From assembly GCA_954871525.1 (NCBI GenBank), contig OX940860.1:28366001-28430000 (forward strand): a stretch of DNA of 64,000 nt. Reading direction: 5' to 3'. The notes under the pieces are model-generated. The model was not told where the DNA came from and ran no database searches. It saw nothing but the letters and a program-made list of their open reading frames with translations. Source of the stretch: Parietaria judaica. Its lineage: Eukaryota > Streptophyta > Magnoliopsida > Rosales > Urticaceae. Below are positions 32,567 through 43,806 of this stretch, in pieces. Position numbers and translations under genes: made by a program. How positions within the stretch are numbered: position 1 is the stretch's first letter; every line of letters begins with the position of its first letter.

Positions 32567-35500
32567 ATGGGATTGGAGGATAGACTCGCAGAGCTAGACG
32601 TCAATGAGGAAAAGAAAATATGGACGGTTTGCAAGCATGCTTTTAGCGACCTGACACATATTTCTCCAGTTGTATTCTTATACCTCTTGAAAGAATGTTA
32701 CATTTACGGTATGGCGTACTATCTTTGGTAAAAACTTGCAAACTGGTGAAATGAATGAGTTGAGTTTTATGTAATTGAGCAAATACAGTGTATATATATT
32801 TTTTTTTCAAACAAAGGGTCACCTATATTACGCATTTATAGAATTGTAGTCTTGCATTTGATTTGATTTTTTTTTTTAATATGTTAGTTTGCTTCTCATT
32901 CAACATATTTCATAGGTACATGTAAGGCCACTAAAAAGTTCCGAGCTCTTCAACAACAGGTGCTTGTAGGATTACAAAATCGCCCTCCTTGCGGACCGGC
33001 AGTGTTTATTCTTCAGTGCCTTTACGTGTTGCCTATCTTTGGATTATATTGTGACGGATTCAGTCATTTGATAATATCTTCTCTTCGTCGTTACCTGAAA
33101 GTAATTAACACATCTGAAGATTTGGGACCCGCAAGAGACATAGCCGCCAAATTGTTCCTTGATATTCTTGATGGTTCTATCAAACAAGAAGATGGCGTAG
33201 TTATAAAGATACTTGAAGCGTTCGATGTTCAGTTGACAAACATCGAGAAAGTAATTTGCCCACTGAAAGAGAAAGATGATTGTACTGAACATAATATTGA
33301 CAGAGCGAAAGATTTTGTTGAGAAATACATATTTGGGTTCATTGAATCTCAGTCTTATATGACCGCAGTTACTCTATTAGAGCACTTCTCGATCCGCCAA
33401 TCCGGAGAGTCTTTTCTTCTTAATATGATTCAGATCAATCAATTTAAAGCAGCAGAAAAGTGGGCAATCTTCATAGGGAAACCATTGTTGTGTCTTCTTG
33501 TTCAAGAGTACATCGACAGGAACATGCTAAATGGCGCTTATCAGATTATAAAGAAAAACGGTCTACGAAAAGATTTTCCTGATATTTATCACAAGTGTAA
33601 GGAGAGGTACTTGCAATACTTCCTGATTTTTTGCTTCAAAAATTTATAGCTCTGCTATTTAATACCGATTGTTATGATTGAATCGTAAATTTGAGTTATT
33701 TATTTTCATGAAAGTTGATGAAATTAAAAGATTGTTTATCTACTTGCAGTGCACTAAAGAAGCTGGCCGAAAAAGGATGCTGGGAAGTCGCTGAAGTAAA
33801 AACAAACAAAGACAGGCAACTTCTTGAATATTTGGTGAGCAGATTTTACAGTAATGACTCATTTATTTACAAATCTTTGAACATTCTAAAGTAAAATCCA
33901 GATTCTATTGGTAACTGAAGATCTTTATGGAAGGCCACATTTTCAAACCTATTTCTGAATAGCATAATTTGATATAATGCCCCCCTGATCTTTGCATATT
34001 GGTGTATTTTCCCCCTGAACTTAGTTTTGGATGCTCTTATACTCTCAAAAAGTAACACACTGCCCCAAGGAATTAAAAAATCAGAGAAAATGTTAGCTGG
34101 CGTCACACATGACCTACTTGATTGTGTTCTTGTCAACTAATTACCAAACAAGATCAAGATACTAGATTATGGAACTATTGTGAAGCATCTGAGGATTCTA
34201 GTTATTCAAATATAGTAAAAATAAGTCCCACGACATTGGAGAAAAAAAAATAAACTTATGAAAATGCCCTAAAAATCATGCGTTACGCACAAGTGAATAT
34301 TTTCCATCATTTTAGCGCATAGGGGCAGTGTACTAGTTTTTGAAGTATAGAGGAGAGTCCTGCGAAAAACCAAAGTTTAGGGGCAACAACGTGCACCAAC
34401 GAGCAAAGGTCAGAATGCATTTGTGCCAATTACGCTTTTGAATGAAGTATTTGTGTGATTTGTCTTTTAATAATTGTATATACTATTCAGTGTATGCGTA
34501 ACTGTTAACATTTATATTTTTACATGAAAAAGTTTTAAGGCCAGCTTAAACATTTTATGAATTACTTGTAAGGTTTATTTGGCAATGGAAGCTGGTTACA
34601 CAGAAAAAGTCGATGAGCTATGTTATCGGTACTCGCTCGAAGGTTTTGGTAGCGATAAAGGTATGCTGGTAGCTTAATAATATATAGCCTGTCTATAACT
34701 TCTTAAATTAATAATCAGTTTTTTTTTTTTTTTTTTTTTCAATTTCATCAATCGAGTTTTGGCAGTTTCTTTTCAAAATGTTCATGATTGGCTAGGGTGA
34801 AATTAGTGTATGTATATATATGTTGTACTATATGTAAAAACATGATACTTTTTCGTACCGTTAACAACCTTCTAAGATGTTTTCATTAAGCTTCTCCTCC
34901 AATTTATTTAGATATACTCAAAAGAAAAGAAAAAAAAAAAAAAACTTGTATTGGTGTTAGTAAACAAAGAAAAAGTTGAAGCAGAATATGTTTTTCCCAT
35001 ATAGTCATAAAATTTAAATAAGGAAGCTTTCTCAGTTATGACTAGGCATATGTACTATATTTTACCGGTTTCCATGATTTTCTCTTCGAGAAGTGACTTA
35101 TTTCGTTTATGTTTCTTAATAAAAGCACGTGGTGTAACTCTTCCCGAAACTCGCTATTTGAATCTTGAGGAGTTGGTTGTGGAAAATATTATATGGGTTG
35201 ATGAAGTTGAGGCTCTCTACAATGCCACATGCCACATTGAGAAACGAAAAGTTGTGGGTCTTGATTGTGAATGGAAGCCAAATTACGTGAAAGGAGTCAA
35301 ACCGAACAAGGTAGTAATAACTGATTTCCTAATAGAATTATCATAGTTGTTGGTAGGGGTGAAACTATTTACTGGTTATCGGTATAAAAACATGTTTTTG
35401 ATTTGGGTAAAAAAGCTAACAACTAACAAGTATTTCCGGTTCCCGTTCCCGATCCTGTTTTTTATTTTTTATTTTTTATTTTTCTATACTAGTATAATAT

Positions 35501-37916
35501 CTAGCTAAAAACGGAACCGGTATTTCCTGGTTTGAAACCGGCACTTACCTGTTCTGAACTGGTATTTTTACGACTCCTGATCCATTTTAAGAACTGGTAA
35601 AATACCATTTTTTTTACCGGTCCTGGTTTTTGGTTCCCCAAAAAATTGGTTTTCAGAAAACGGTACTTCAAGAAAAGTTTTGTGGTTCCCGGATAACTCA
35701 GACCGGAAGGAAAAATTGTCAAATTTTTTTGGTTCCCAGTCCCGGTTTCACCCCTAGTTTTTTTATTGGAATTTTCATTTCACCCATGTATTTGAATATG
35801 CTTTCCTATATGTAATAAAAATGGAACTAAGTAAACAATATACTGTTTTCTTTTTCTTTCATATATTGGTTTCAGGTTTCTATTATGCAAATTTCTTCCG
35901 GTAAGGTGGTTTTTATCTTGGACCTCATAAAGTTGTTCGATGACGCGGCTGAGACACTGGACACGTGCCTATCTCGTATTATGCACTCCCCTAGGATTTT
36001 AAAACTCGGTACGCATTTTTTTTATAAATTAAAACGGTCCTTGTTCTACGTGTGGATACTGTACTATATTCTTGCGTGGACATAACAGCTGCACTTTGCT
36101 TGATTTGGATGCTTTAATTTCATGTTAAAACTTTATTTATTTCTTCTTCTCATAATTAGATTTTGAGAGTATTTGCATTTGAGAGGTTGAAATGCATAAT
36201 ATGTGAAGAACAAACATGAACTGTTAGTTGGTTCTTTAGGGGTTCTTAATATAGGCCTGCTTTAGGAATCCGGAACAACAACACATTCCTTGAAAACCGG
36301 AACAAGAATTCCGGTTCCTTTATTTGAAAGCCAGCACAAGAGTTCCGGATTTCTTTTGTTTAAAGAACGGCTAGTTACTCTAGACTATCGATTGTAATCC
36401 GATGGTCTAGATTAATTACAGATATTACATTTTTATAGAAATCCGGAACCGGAAAAAAAATTAAAAATTGGAAAGAGCATTAATTTTTATTCTCAAAACA
36501 AACCCTAGCCTCTCTCTTTTGTTAACCCTAGCCATTTGTTTTAAGCTTATATTGAAGCTGCAATTTTTGTATTGACTTGAATTTGAATCCTTTTTATTTT
36601 ATATTATTTTATTGTGGTCATCTTAGGTTATAATTTTCAATGTGACATGAATCACCTGGCTCATTCCTATGAAAATCTCGGGTGTTTCAAGCACTATGAA
36701 ATGTTACTAGACATCCAAAACGTGTTCAAAGAGCCTCGTGGTGGTCTCTCGGGGCTTGCTAAGGTATATCTTTTTGGTCGCAATTATCGTTTATTAATGT
36801 TTATTTTTCTCAGTTAATTGGATTATATAAGCTATCTTATATAGACAATTAGATAAGGATTAAATTCTGTAGAATGAGTTTGCTTATAAGCATATTCCTA
36901 AATTGTTTTGAACTTTTAAATTGAATAAAGTCATAAAAATTCGAACTATTCAATGTAGTGTTTACCATTGTGCTTTGCCATTAAATTAGTTGGTACAATA
37001 TTCTTACTAAGTACGATTTTTTTACGCTCTCGGATATCAGAAAATACTTGGAGCCGGATTGAATAAGACGAGACGAAACAGCAACTGGGAACAGAGACCT
37101 TTGACTCCGAATCAGGTCAATATGTGCAGATAAATTAAGGATGTGGATAATTAAAGTATTAGGGTAGTTTGATTTTTTTATTTTATTTTATGATATACCG
37201 TAAAAGCAAAGCTTCCGTGTCGTTGAGGTTTTCCTATTTTCAGTGATTTTTCCTCGGAAATTATAAATTGTAGCAATTTCCTTCCAAGCAGTGCACATAT
37301 TAGTACATTTATGATGATTTTATCTCTAAATGTGAGTCTCTGCACTGGATGTGATAAAAAACTGTGACATAAACCGCAATCTTTTATCGACTAGAGGAGA
37401 CATTGCCGCAATTTAAAAATTCAGGGGGGCAAATATGTAAAAGAAATAAGGGAGAATAATTCAAGAACATAGCGGATTATTACTTGTTCTTATATGTTCC
37501 GTACGGAACAATTCGCTACAGTTCTTGAGCATCTTTATTCCTTGTAACGGTTTTTTGGAAGTTACATTATCAGAAACTACTCGGTTTTCTACCTCTTGGT
37601 TCAAAAATGTAAAAGTTGATAAAAAAAAAATATGTAATTCTTTTGCCAGCTGGAATACGCCGCTCTCGACGCCGCAGTGCTCGTCCACATATTTCGCCAC
37701 GTCGGCGACCATTCTCTGAGCGGTGACGCGGACTCGCTGGAGAAAATCGAGTGGAAGTCGTACATTGTAAGTAAAAGAAGATAATATACTTAGTATTTGT
37801 CTTGTATAAAATGATTATGTTAATTAAATTATGGATTTAAACCACAGGTTTCTCACGTGGATAATAAGCCGAAGAAGCCGAAAAAGAAAGGTAAAGTGGG
37901 ATCAGAACAAGATTAA
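32567..37916 (+). CDS. 3'-5' exonuclease domain protein, MUT-7/RNase D-like, 10 exons
   Basis: Exons: 32567-32708, 32916-33606, 33750-33834, 34573-34660, 35126-35310, 35876-36008, 36627-36763, 37041-37115, 37650-37766, 37848-37916, giving 573 residues with consistent phases and GT-AG borders. The N-terminal two thirds are a helical region without a catalytic motif. The C-terminal third is a DEDDy exonuclease: VVGLDCEWKP (motif I, DxE), LGYNFQCDMNHL (motif II) and LEYAALDAAVLVHIF (motif III, Tyr and Asp). A basic tail, KPKKPKKKGK, could be a nuclear signal. Such enzymes trim RNA 3' ends using two metal ions; animal MUT-7 acts in small-RNA silencing, but the plant role is inferred. The closest Arabidopsis relative I recall is AT5G24340. 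Introns 3 and 5 hold MITEs. Confidence 0.9.
33962..34435. mobile_element. MITE in intron 3 of the exonuclease gene
   Basis: The outer 100 bp on each side are inverted: GCATAATTTGATATAATGC...CTGATCTTTGC against GCAAAGGTCAGAATGCATT...CAATTACGC. Flanks TTCTGAATA and TTTTGAATG are a plausible decayed 9-bp duplication (7 of 9). The terminal design resembles the foldbacks at 27077 and 40108. Confidence 0.65.
35354..35756. mobile_element. MITE in intron 5 of the exonuclease gene
   Basis: Perfect 12-bp terminal inverted repeats TAGGGGTGAAAC and GTTTCACCCCTA bound 403 bp full of ACCGG/CCGGT words. The target duplication is unclear. Similar CCGG-rich stretches at about 36250-36450, 38060-38205, 42895-43070 and in RecQ intron 8 may be relatives. 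Confidence 0.6.
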
Positions 37917-38626
37917 TCATCACTCCCTACTTAAGTATCTTGTTGAGCTGTAAATATAAATTTACCTCTTTCTGCATATATTTTTTTCGGTTAGAATTTT
38001 AATGAACAGTCGATTCATATTTACACCTGCATATTTTAATTAACTTGTTTCCCAAGATCCATCTTAGTGTTTTGCCAAGAAGTGGTACCGGGATCCCGTG
38101 CCAAGCATTTGGTCTATTTTTTAGGCCCAGTCCTGGTTTTGCAAAACTGGTCTCCCGTCCCTGTCCCGTTTTCAAAGCTCTGAAACCGGGCGGAAAACGG
38201 GCCAATGTCAGCAGTAATCTTTGATTTTCACCACCGTTTTCCTAAAGAAAATGGAAATAAGATTAGTTGATTGGGTTGCATATATAAAACCAACCTTCAA
38301 TCCAAAGCCAAATTAAGTATCAATTTTCCATTTTGTGGCATTGAATATTTGCCATTTTTTGTTATTTTAACTTGGTATATATATTTATGTATGTGTGTAA
38401 ACTCATTAGTTAAAAAGTAATTAGTAGATGAAAGAAGTATAATAATCTTTATGTAGGAATTCGTCAAAAAATAACTTGTCGTTCAACTCGAAGGGTACTA
38501 AATTAGGAATTGATTGAATTAATCAATGTATCAATTTTCCTTCAAACTATTCAAGTTGTACCAAAATGCCCCTTTTTTAAGTTTAACAATCTTATCTTAA
38601 ATATTTTAACTAAATTGTTGTAATTT
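37917..38626. other. 3' flank of the exonuclease gene and intergenic sequence
   Basis: Includes the 3' untranslated region. From about 38060 to 38205 there is a CCCGG/GGGACC-rich piece like the intron MITEs. No gene was recognised. Confidence 0.45.
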
Positions 38627-39980
38627 AGGTTCAAAATGCCGTTTTTGCCGAAAAATCGTTTGCCGTTATCGACGGAGTAATCGTTTACCGATGGATTTAT
38701 CGATGGAAAACCTATAAAAATTATCGTTTGCTGTTATTGAAACTTATCGAACTTATCGATGGATTAATCGGTTATCGATGGATTTATCGATGGAAAACCT
38801 ATAAAAAAATAAATTATAATAACAATTATTATTTACAAATTATAAGTTGTAACTTGTTAGTCAAAATGCTCTCTTTAGTTATTTACTATTAGATAAAATA
38901 TGCTTATTTGATAAATTTTGGAAAGAGTCAAAGTCATATTTTACTAAAACTAAAATAAAATATTTTAAAATCACAAATTGTTAATTATATAAAATCTGCC
39001 CACTTGAAGTTGTATAAATTTTTTTGAAGAACTAGCTCAATTTAACCAATTTCCTTAAAATATGTACTTTTGCCTCAATAGTTGGAAAACGTCAAATTAC
39101 AAATCAAATTATGTCAACCACACGATTTATGAATTATATACAATATTTTAAAATTAAATTACACCAAAAAAGTCGATTAACTAGCTCAATTAACCAATTT
39201 CTGAAACATATGTACTTTTGCCGCAGTAATTGGACAATTCGGGAAAACATCAAATTGCAAAAAACAATTATGTCAAACTCACAGTTTCCTAATTATATAC
39301 ATTGTTAAACAATGAAATTACATAAAAAAATATTAAAAATATAGCTCAAGTTCAACAATTTCCAAAAAATACATACTTTTACCACAATTATATAACAATT
39401 ATAACAAACACTAAAATCAACCCAAATTTACAAAAAAAAAATTAACAAAAATCACACAAACTATTATAATTCATCTATATTCCTTATTAAACCTAAGAAA
39501 ATCAAATTCAACAATAACATTTGATTCAAAACCTAAAATGTACAATCAAAGTATCATGAAACTCAAACTTGAACTTTCATTCAACCTAATAGCTTTTATG
39601 TAACTCTATTAAATATAGAATAAAATTGTGAAAATTTGACATGATTCATACATATACAACATTTAAACTTCAAAACACTCAAGATCCACTAAAAAAAACC
39701 CTAAAAATACCTTTAAATTCCAAAATTAAAAGAAATTGGAACTTTTGCCGCGAAAAAGAAAAAACTATGCTGGGGTTGACTTATCGTTTTTGACCGAAAA
39801 GTGACTCACTTTTTGAAAAATTGCACTTGAAAACTTTGATGGATAAGTGACTTGCTTTTCGAATCGAAAAATCGCGATAAGTATAAAACGACAACGATAA
39901 GAGGAGATAAGTTACCGAGATGCCCAATTTCAGCGATAATCGCTCGATAATCGTTCGAAAATCGCGATTTTCGATTCCTT
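38627..39980. mobile_element. Decayed hAT-like element related to the one at 702-1687
   Basis: The left end AGGTTCAAAATGCCG and right end CGATTTTCGATTCCTT form a weak inverted repeat and resemble the ends of the element at 702-1687 (AGGTTTAAAATGCCG). Flanks GTAATTTA and TGAATTTA could be a decayed 8-bp duplication (6 of 8). It contains a repeat with GATGGATTTATCGATGGAAA (two copies, about 38690 and 38777). A tandem repeat of about 150-160 bp lies at about 39030-39420 (three copies marked by TAGCTCAA). It has no transposase. Confidence 0.5.
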
Positions 39981-40107
39981 GAATTTATCTCTTAGAATTT
40001 CTTCTCTCTTGGCATTTTCTCTTGATATCGCCTTTTTCGGCTTTCATTCTTCACTATTCATAAAATCTCAAAGCTCCTCATTTGCGTCGTAATCGTATTA
40101 AAAATGA

Positions 40108-41356
40108 GGGAAAATTACAGCAAAAATATCCAACCTTTGGTCAACGTGTCTCCCGTGTACTCAACTTTTAAAACTGACGTAAAAAATATCCAACGTGCGT
40201 TGACCATGACTTTGCCATGAAAACATTAATTTTTCCGTTAACATCCGTCATGTGGCCGTTAACGGCAAAAATACCCAAACTTTTTTTTTTGAAAAAAAAA
40301 AATTAATTTTTATTTTTTTCTTTACTTGATTAGTAATAATTACTTGAATTCCAAATACATGGAATAACACAAAAGTTAGTCAAAAACATCAATTGATTTC
40401 TTAATGTGCTTGTATAAGCTACATTTGCTAATAGAAATCTTATTATTATAAGAAATTTTAAACATAGCATTACACAAAAGTCGATCATGAAATCAATTAT
40501 CAATTGTATATTAATTTGCTTGGAGAAGCTAATTTGCCGACTAAACCTAATCATGAATAAAACAATTACATAGATAATTTAAGGTTGACAGTCAAACTTT
40601 AAACAAAAACCTAATCATATTGTTTTTGTTACATTTGACTATCTAAATATATAACATGACATCTCAAAGAAATATTATATAATATGTATATATATATATG
40701 TGTTTGAAACTCTTACCGCATATATTCTCAAGTTATGACCAGTACTTATATTTTTATGTCTTTTTTTGGTCGGAACATACTTTGAAGTCTTATTTTGTTA
40801 TCGAGGATGCTTTTAGAGACGTTAATTAGCCGAGTTAATGTCTTCACATTACTTCAAATTCTAAGTATGAACCGAATTAACATATTCACCATTGCCCTTT
40901 TCATTGGAAATTGACCGTTTTAGATCGAATTAATACAGTCAATTAAAGTCTCCATATTGAAAAAAAAAATGGCATAAGAATATATGCCGGTAAAAATAAT
41001 ATATGCCGGTAAAAATAATAATAAGATTTGTATTAGCATATGTAGCTTATACAAGCACATTAAGAAATCAATTGATGTTTTGACTAACTTTGGTGTTATT
41101 CCATGTATTTGGAATTCAAGTAATTATCACTAAACAAGTAAAGAAAAAAAATTAAAAAATAATTATTTTTTTTCAAAAAAAAAGTTTGGGTATTTTTGCC
41201 GTTAACGGCCACATGGCGGATGTTAACGGAAAAATTAACGCTTTCATGCCAAAGTCACGGTCAACACACGTTGGGTATTTTTGCCGCCAGTTTTAAAGAT
41301 TGGGTACACGGGAGGCAGATTGACCAAAGATTGAGTATTTTTGCCGTAATTTTTCC
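40108..41356. mobile_element. Second foldback element with arms of about 350 bp
   Basis: GGGAAAATTACAGCAAAAATA at 40108 is inverted at the right end (TATTTTTGCCGTAATTTTTCC, 41336-41356). Inversion continues inward through CCGTTAACGGCAAAAATACC, a poly(A/T) tract, and CTTGAATTCCAAATACATGG up to about 40450 and 41015. The unpaired centre is about 560 bp and AT-rich. TAAAAATGA (40099-40107) and TAAAAATAA (41357-41365) are a 9-bp duplication with one mismatch, again Mutator-like. Confidence 0.8.
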
Positions 41357-41365
41357 TAAAAATAA

Positions 41366-41643
41366 TGATTTTTTCTCTAAATTTTCACAGAAATCGTTAA
41401 AATTTATGGGAAATATTGATTTATTACATATTAATAATTTAGGGGTAAGTTAATGCTAAAATTTTAAAAGGGCAAATTAATACACGATGTATTATAATAA
41501 TAAATTAAAGATGTAAAATGATAGTCTGGTAAATTCAAGGAGTATGTAACTATGTATTAGTGGTTTTCACTTTTCACTCATATTCCATAAGAGAGCAAAA
41601 GGGTGAACAAGTGCCCGACGTTTTTTATTTGTAGAGGCATGAA

Positions 41644-41646
<3 letters not shown>
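41366..41646. other. AT-rich intergenic sequence
   Basis: Nothing was recognised between the foldback and the TA microsatellite. Confidence 0.5.

Positions 41647-41720
<74 letters not shown>
41647..41720. repeat. (TA)n microsatellite
   Basis: A 74-bp pure AT/TA run. The open frames it produces on both strands (Ile-Tyr repeats) are artefacts. Confidence 0.97.
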
Positions 41721-41722
<2 letters not shown>

Positions 41723-41951
41723 CTCTCTAAAATTTCAACAACAATTGATTTAATAAAATTTTGGATGGTCGTTGAATCTTTATCACGTATCAAAGTTTTT
41801 TTTTATCATAACACATCTAAAATTTATTAAATCAATTGAAAATATAGACAAATTTTAAGTCAGAAATAAAATAACTAACATTAACAACTTTAATCATAAA
41901 AATAAAATAAAAAAAATTAACCCATTGTGGCGGGTCTTTTTCCCTCTGCGT

Positions 41952-42004
41952 TTGACTTTGACCACTGTCGCTGACGTGGCTCCTTTCCGGTCAACGCTAT
42001 AAAA
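41952..42004 (+). promoter_or_regulatory. Core promoter of the DUF3511 gene with W-boxes, ABRE-like motif and TATA box
   Basis: TATAAAA at 41998-42004 lies about 200 bp before the start codon. Upstream are two adjacent W-box cores TTGACT and TTGACC (41952-41963), a G-box/ABRE-like ACGTGGC (41974-41980), and an inverted W-box GGTCAA (41989-41994). W-boxes are bound by WRKY factors and ACGTGGC by bZIP factors; function here is inferred from motif match. Confidence 0.55.
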
Positions 42005-42200
42005 TGCCAACAATTCAAATTGAAATCCCAAGCACAACACCAAGAACACCTCATGTTGGAACCCTAGAGAAGCGGAAGAATCCCCTAAATTTAACCAAAA
42101 GTCCTCAACATTCGATCCATAACCAACCGCGAATCCCCAAAAGTAACCGAAACTTGGTGCTTTTCCCGAATCCTCCATCTCAGCCTGCGAAGATCGATCC

Positions 42201-42542
42201 ATGCATCGATCGAGAGAGGCCATGGGAGAGGAATTCCGGCATTACTCCGGCGAGGCGTGTTGGAGCGCGGAGACGGTGAACGCGAGGACGCTGAGCGAGA
42301 ACCGCCGCATCTTCGTCTCCCCGGGGAAGCACCGCCGGATCATGAAGTCGCCGAAGACCTCATCGTCGTTCTCGTCCCCGTCGTCGTCGCTGAAGTCGTG
42401 GTGGAATGACCCGGAGCTGAAGCGGCAGAGGCGGATCACGTCGTACAAGTATTACAGCGCTGAGGCCAACGTCAAGCGCTCGCTGAAGAAGGGGTTCCGG
42501 TGGCTGGGGAAGAAGTGCTCGATGATCGTGCGCCGGTTCTGA
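42201..42542 (+). CDS. DUF3511 family protein
   Basis: A single exon of 113 codons. The C-terminal half carries the DUF3511 signature: SWWNDPELKRQRRITSYKYY, then KRSLKKGFRWLGKKCSMIVRRF at the very end. The N-terminal half is low-complexity (Ser-rich, SSSFSSPSSSLKS) and probably disordered. The second Met at 42222 (MGEEFRHYS) may be the real start, as it lies closer to conserved sequence. The protein is small and strongly basic with no signal peptide. The family is plant-specific and of unknown biochemical function. GC content is much higher than in the flanks, as expected for an intronless plant gene. Confidence 0.88.
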   Translation: MHRSREAMGEEFRHYSGEACWSAETVNARTLSENRRIFVSPGKHRRIMKSPKTSSSFSSPSSSLKSWWNDPELKRQRRITSYKYYSAEANVKRSLKKGFRWLGKKCSMIVRRF

Positions 42543-43806
42543 TCGGAGATTTGTGAGCGTTCTGATCCGGTGTCTTGGTTGATTGTTGTACGATTGACTG
42601 GTGTATTTACCCCGTAATGAAGCCGATTTCTGATTGATTTCGCCGTAGATTTCGTGTGTTCTTCGTTATTATTATGCGTTAGAAAAGCGTATTGTGATGC
42701 TTTTGAAACCCGATTTCGGAAGGAAACTAGGGGAGGAATAGTGTTTTTGGGCGGCATAATCGCCCCGTTTGTTTATCAAGGGTTAAGTACTAAATTTTAC
42801 GGTAAATGTGTCTCCTAGGTGTACCCAACTGGGAACTAACGGGACCTCATAAATCGTAACATTTGGCACTTATTCCATGATAAACATATTGTAGGGATGA
42901 AACTATAATCGGAACCGGGAATTTAGCCTTTTTTAGATTCCAGACTCAGAAAAATCGAATAACTTAAGGCTTTGTTCCGATCCCAGTTCCCAGCTGCAAA
43001 ATTAGATTTTGAGCTAGAATCGGGCCGGGACGAGACTGAAAACCGAGTACTCAAGTACTTATGCCCCGAAAAAAATAACCTCGAGGTTTAATCAACCCTT
43101 AAATTGCCACTGCCATAAAAAAATAATAATAAATAAATAAATAAATAAATTCAGAAAAGCCCGATCCCTTGACTTCCACCGCAAAATATTTAATAAAAAG
43201 TCAAACCGTGGAGGTTGCGGAACGAGGCTGGGCCAACAAAACGGATTTGGGTCATAAACTTTAATATCAAGCTCTGAAGCAAAAGAAAGTGAAAATCAGG
43301 AAGTTATTAGTTAATATTAGCATGAAAACGCATAATTATTTATAGAATATAAAAACATTAAGCGTGATAAATATACCGAATAATCTGTTTCTTTACCGGT
43401 AAGTACCGCCTTTGATCATACTTATGATCTAAATCGTTAGGCGCGCTTTCAAGAACATTAAACCAGATAGAGTTTTGTATCTTTGCTTTTTTTTTTGGCA
43501 TTAAACCAGAAAGAATCACGGGAAATGTTCCGAGCTTGAATCGGACTCTAAAGAATTTCCTCTCCGACTCGGAAATTTATCGAACGCGGGAAAATAAAAT
43601 AGAACAGTTTCTTCTAAAAACTATACTCGAATCTATAAATCAGCGATACAAAGAACACGGTTTCAAACAGTACAATTCTCAACATCGAAAAGGACAGAAT
43701 CGGTAGCCTTAGAATGACTTGCCTGAAAAGATATCGGTATTTCGTATTGATTATATGCGAAAAGCGACACCTTGTATATATCTTTATTTAAAATATTCAT
43801 AGTACT
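42543..43806. other. Intergenic region between two convergent genes
   Basis: Holds the 3' untranslated regions of the DUF3511 gene (plus) and of the receptor-like protein gene (minus). A CCGG/GGAACC-rich piece at about 42895-43070 begins AGGGATGAAAC, like the intron MITE ends. An (AAAT)n run lies at 43131-43150. No gene was recognised. Confidence 0.5.

Noticed and set aside
41578..41830. Frames encoding Ile-Tyr repeats on both strands
   Set aside because: Pure translation of the TA microsatellite.
42004..42279. Upstream plus-strand frame overlapping the DUF3511 start
   Set aside because: It lies in the 5' leader, in another frame, without homology.
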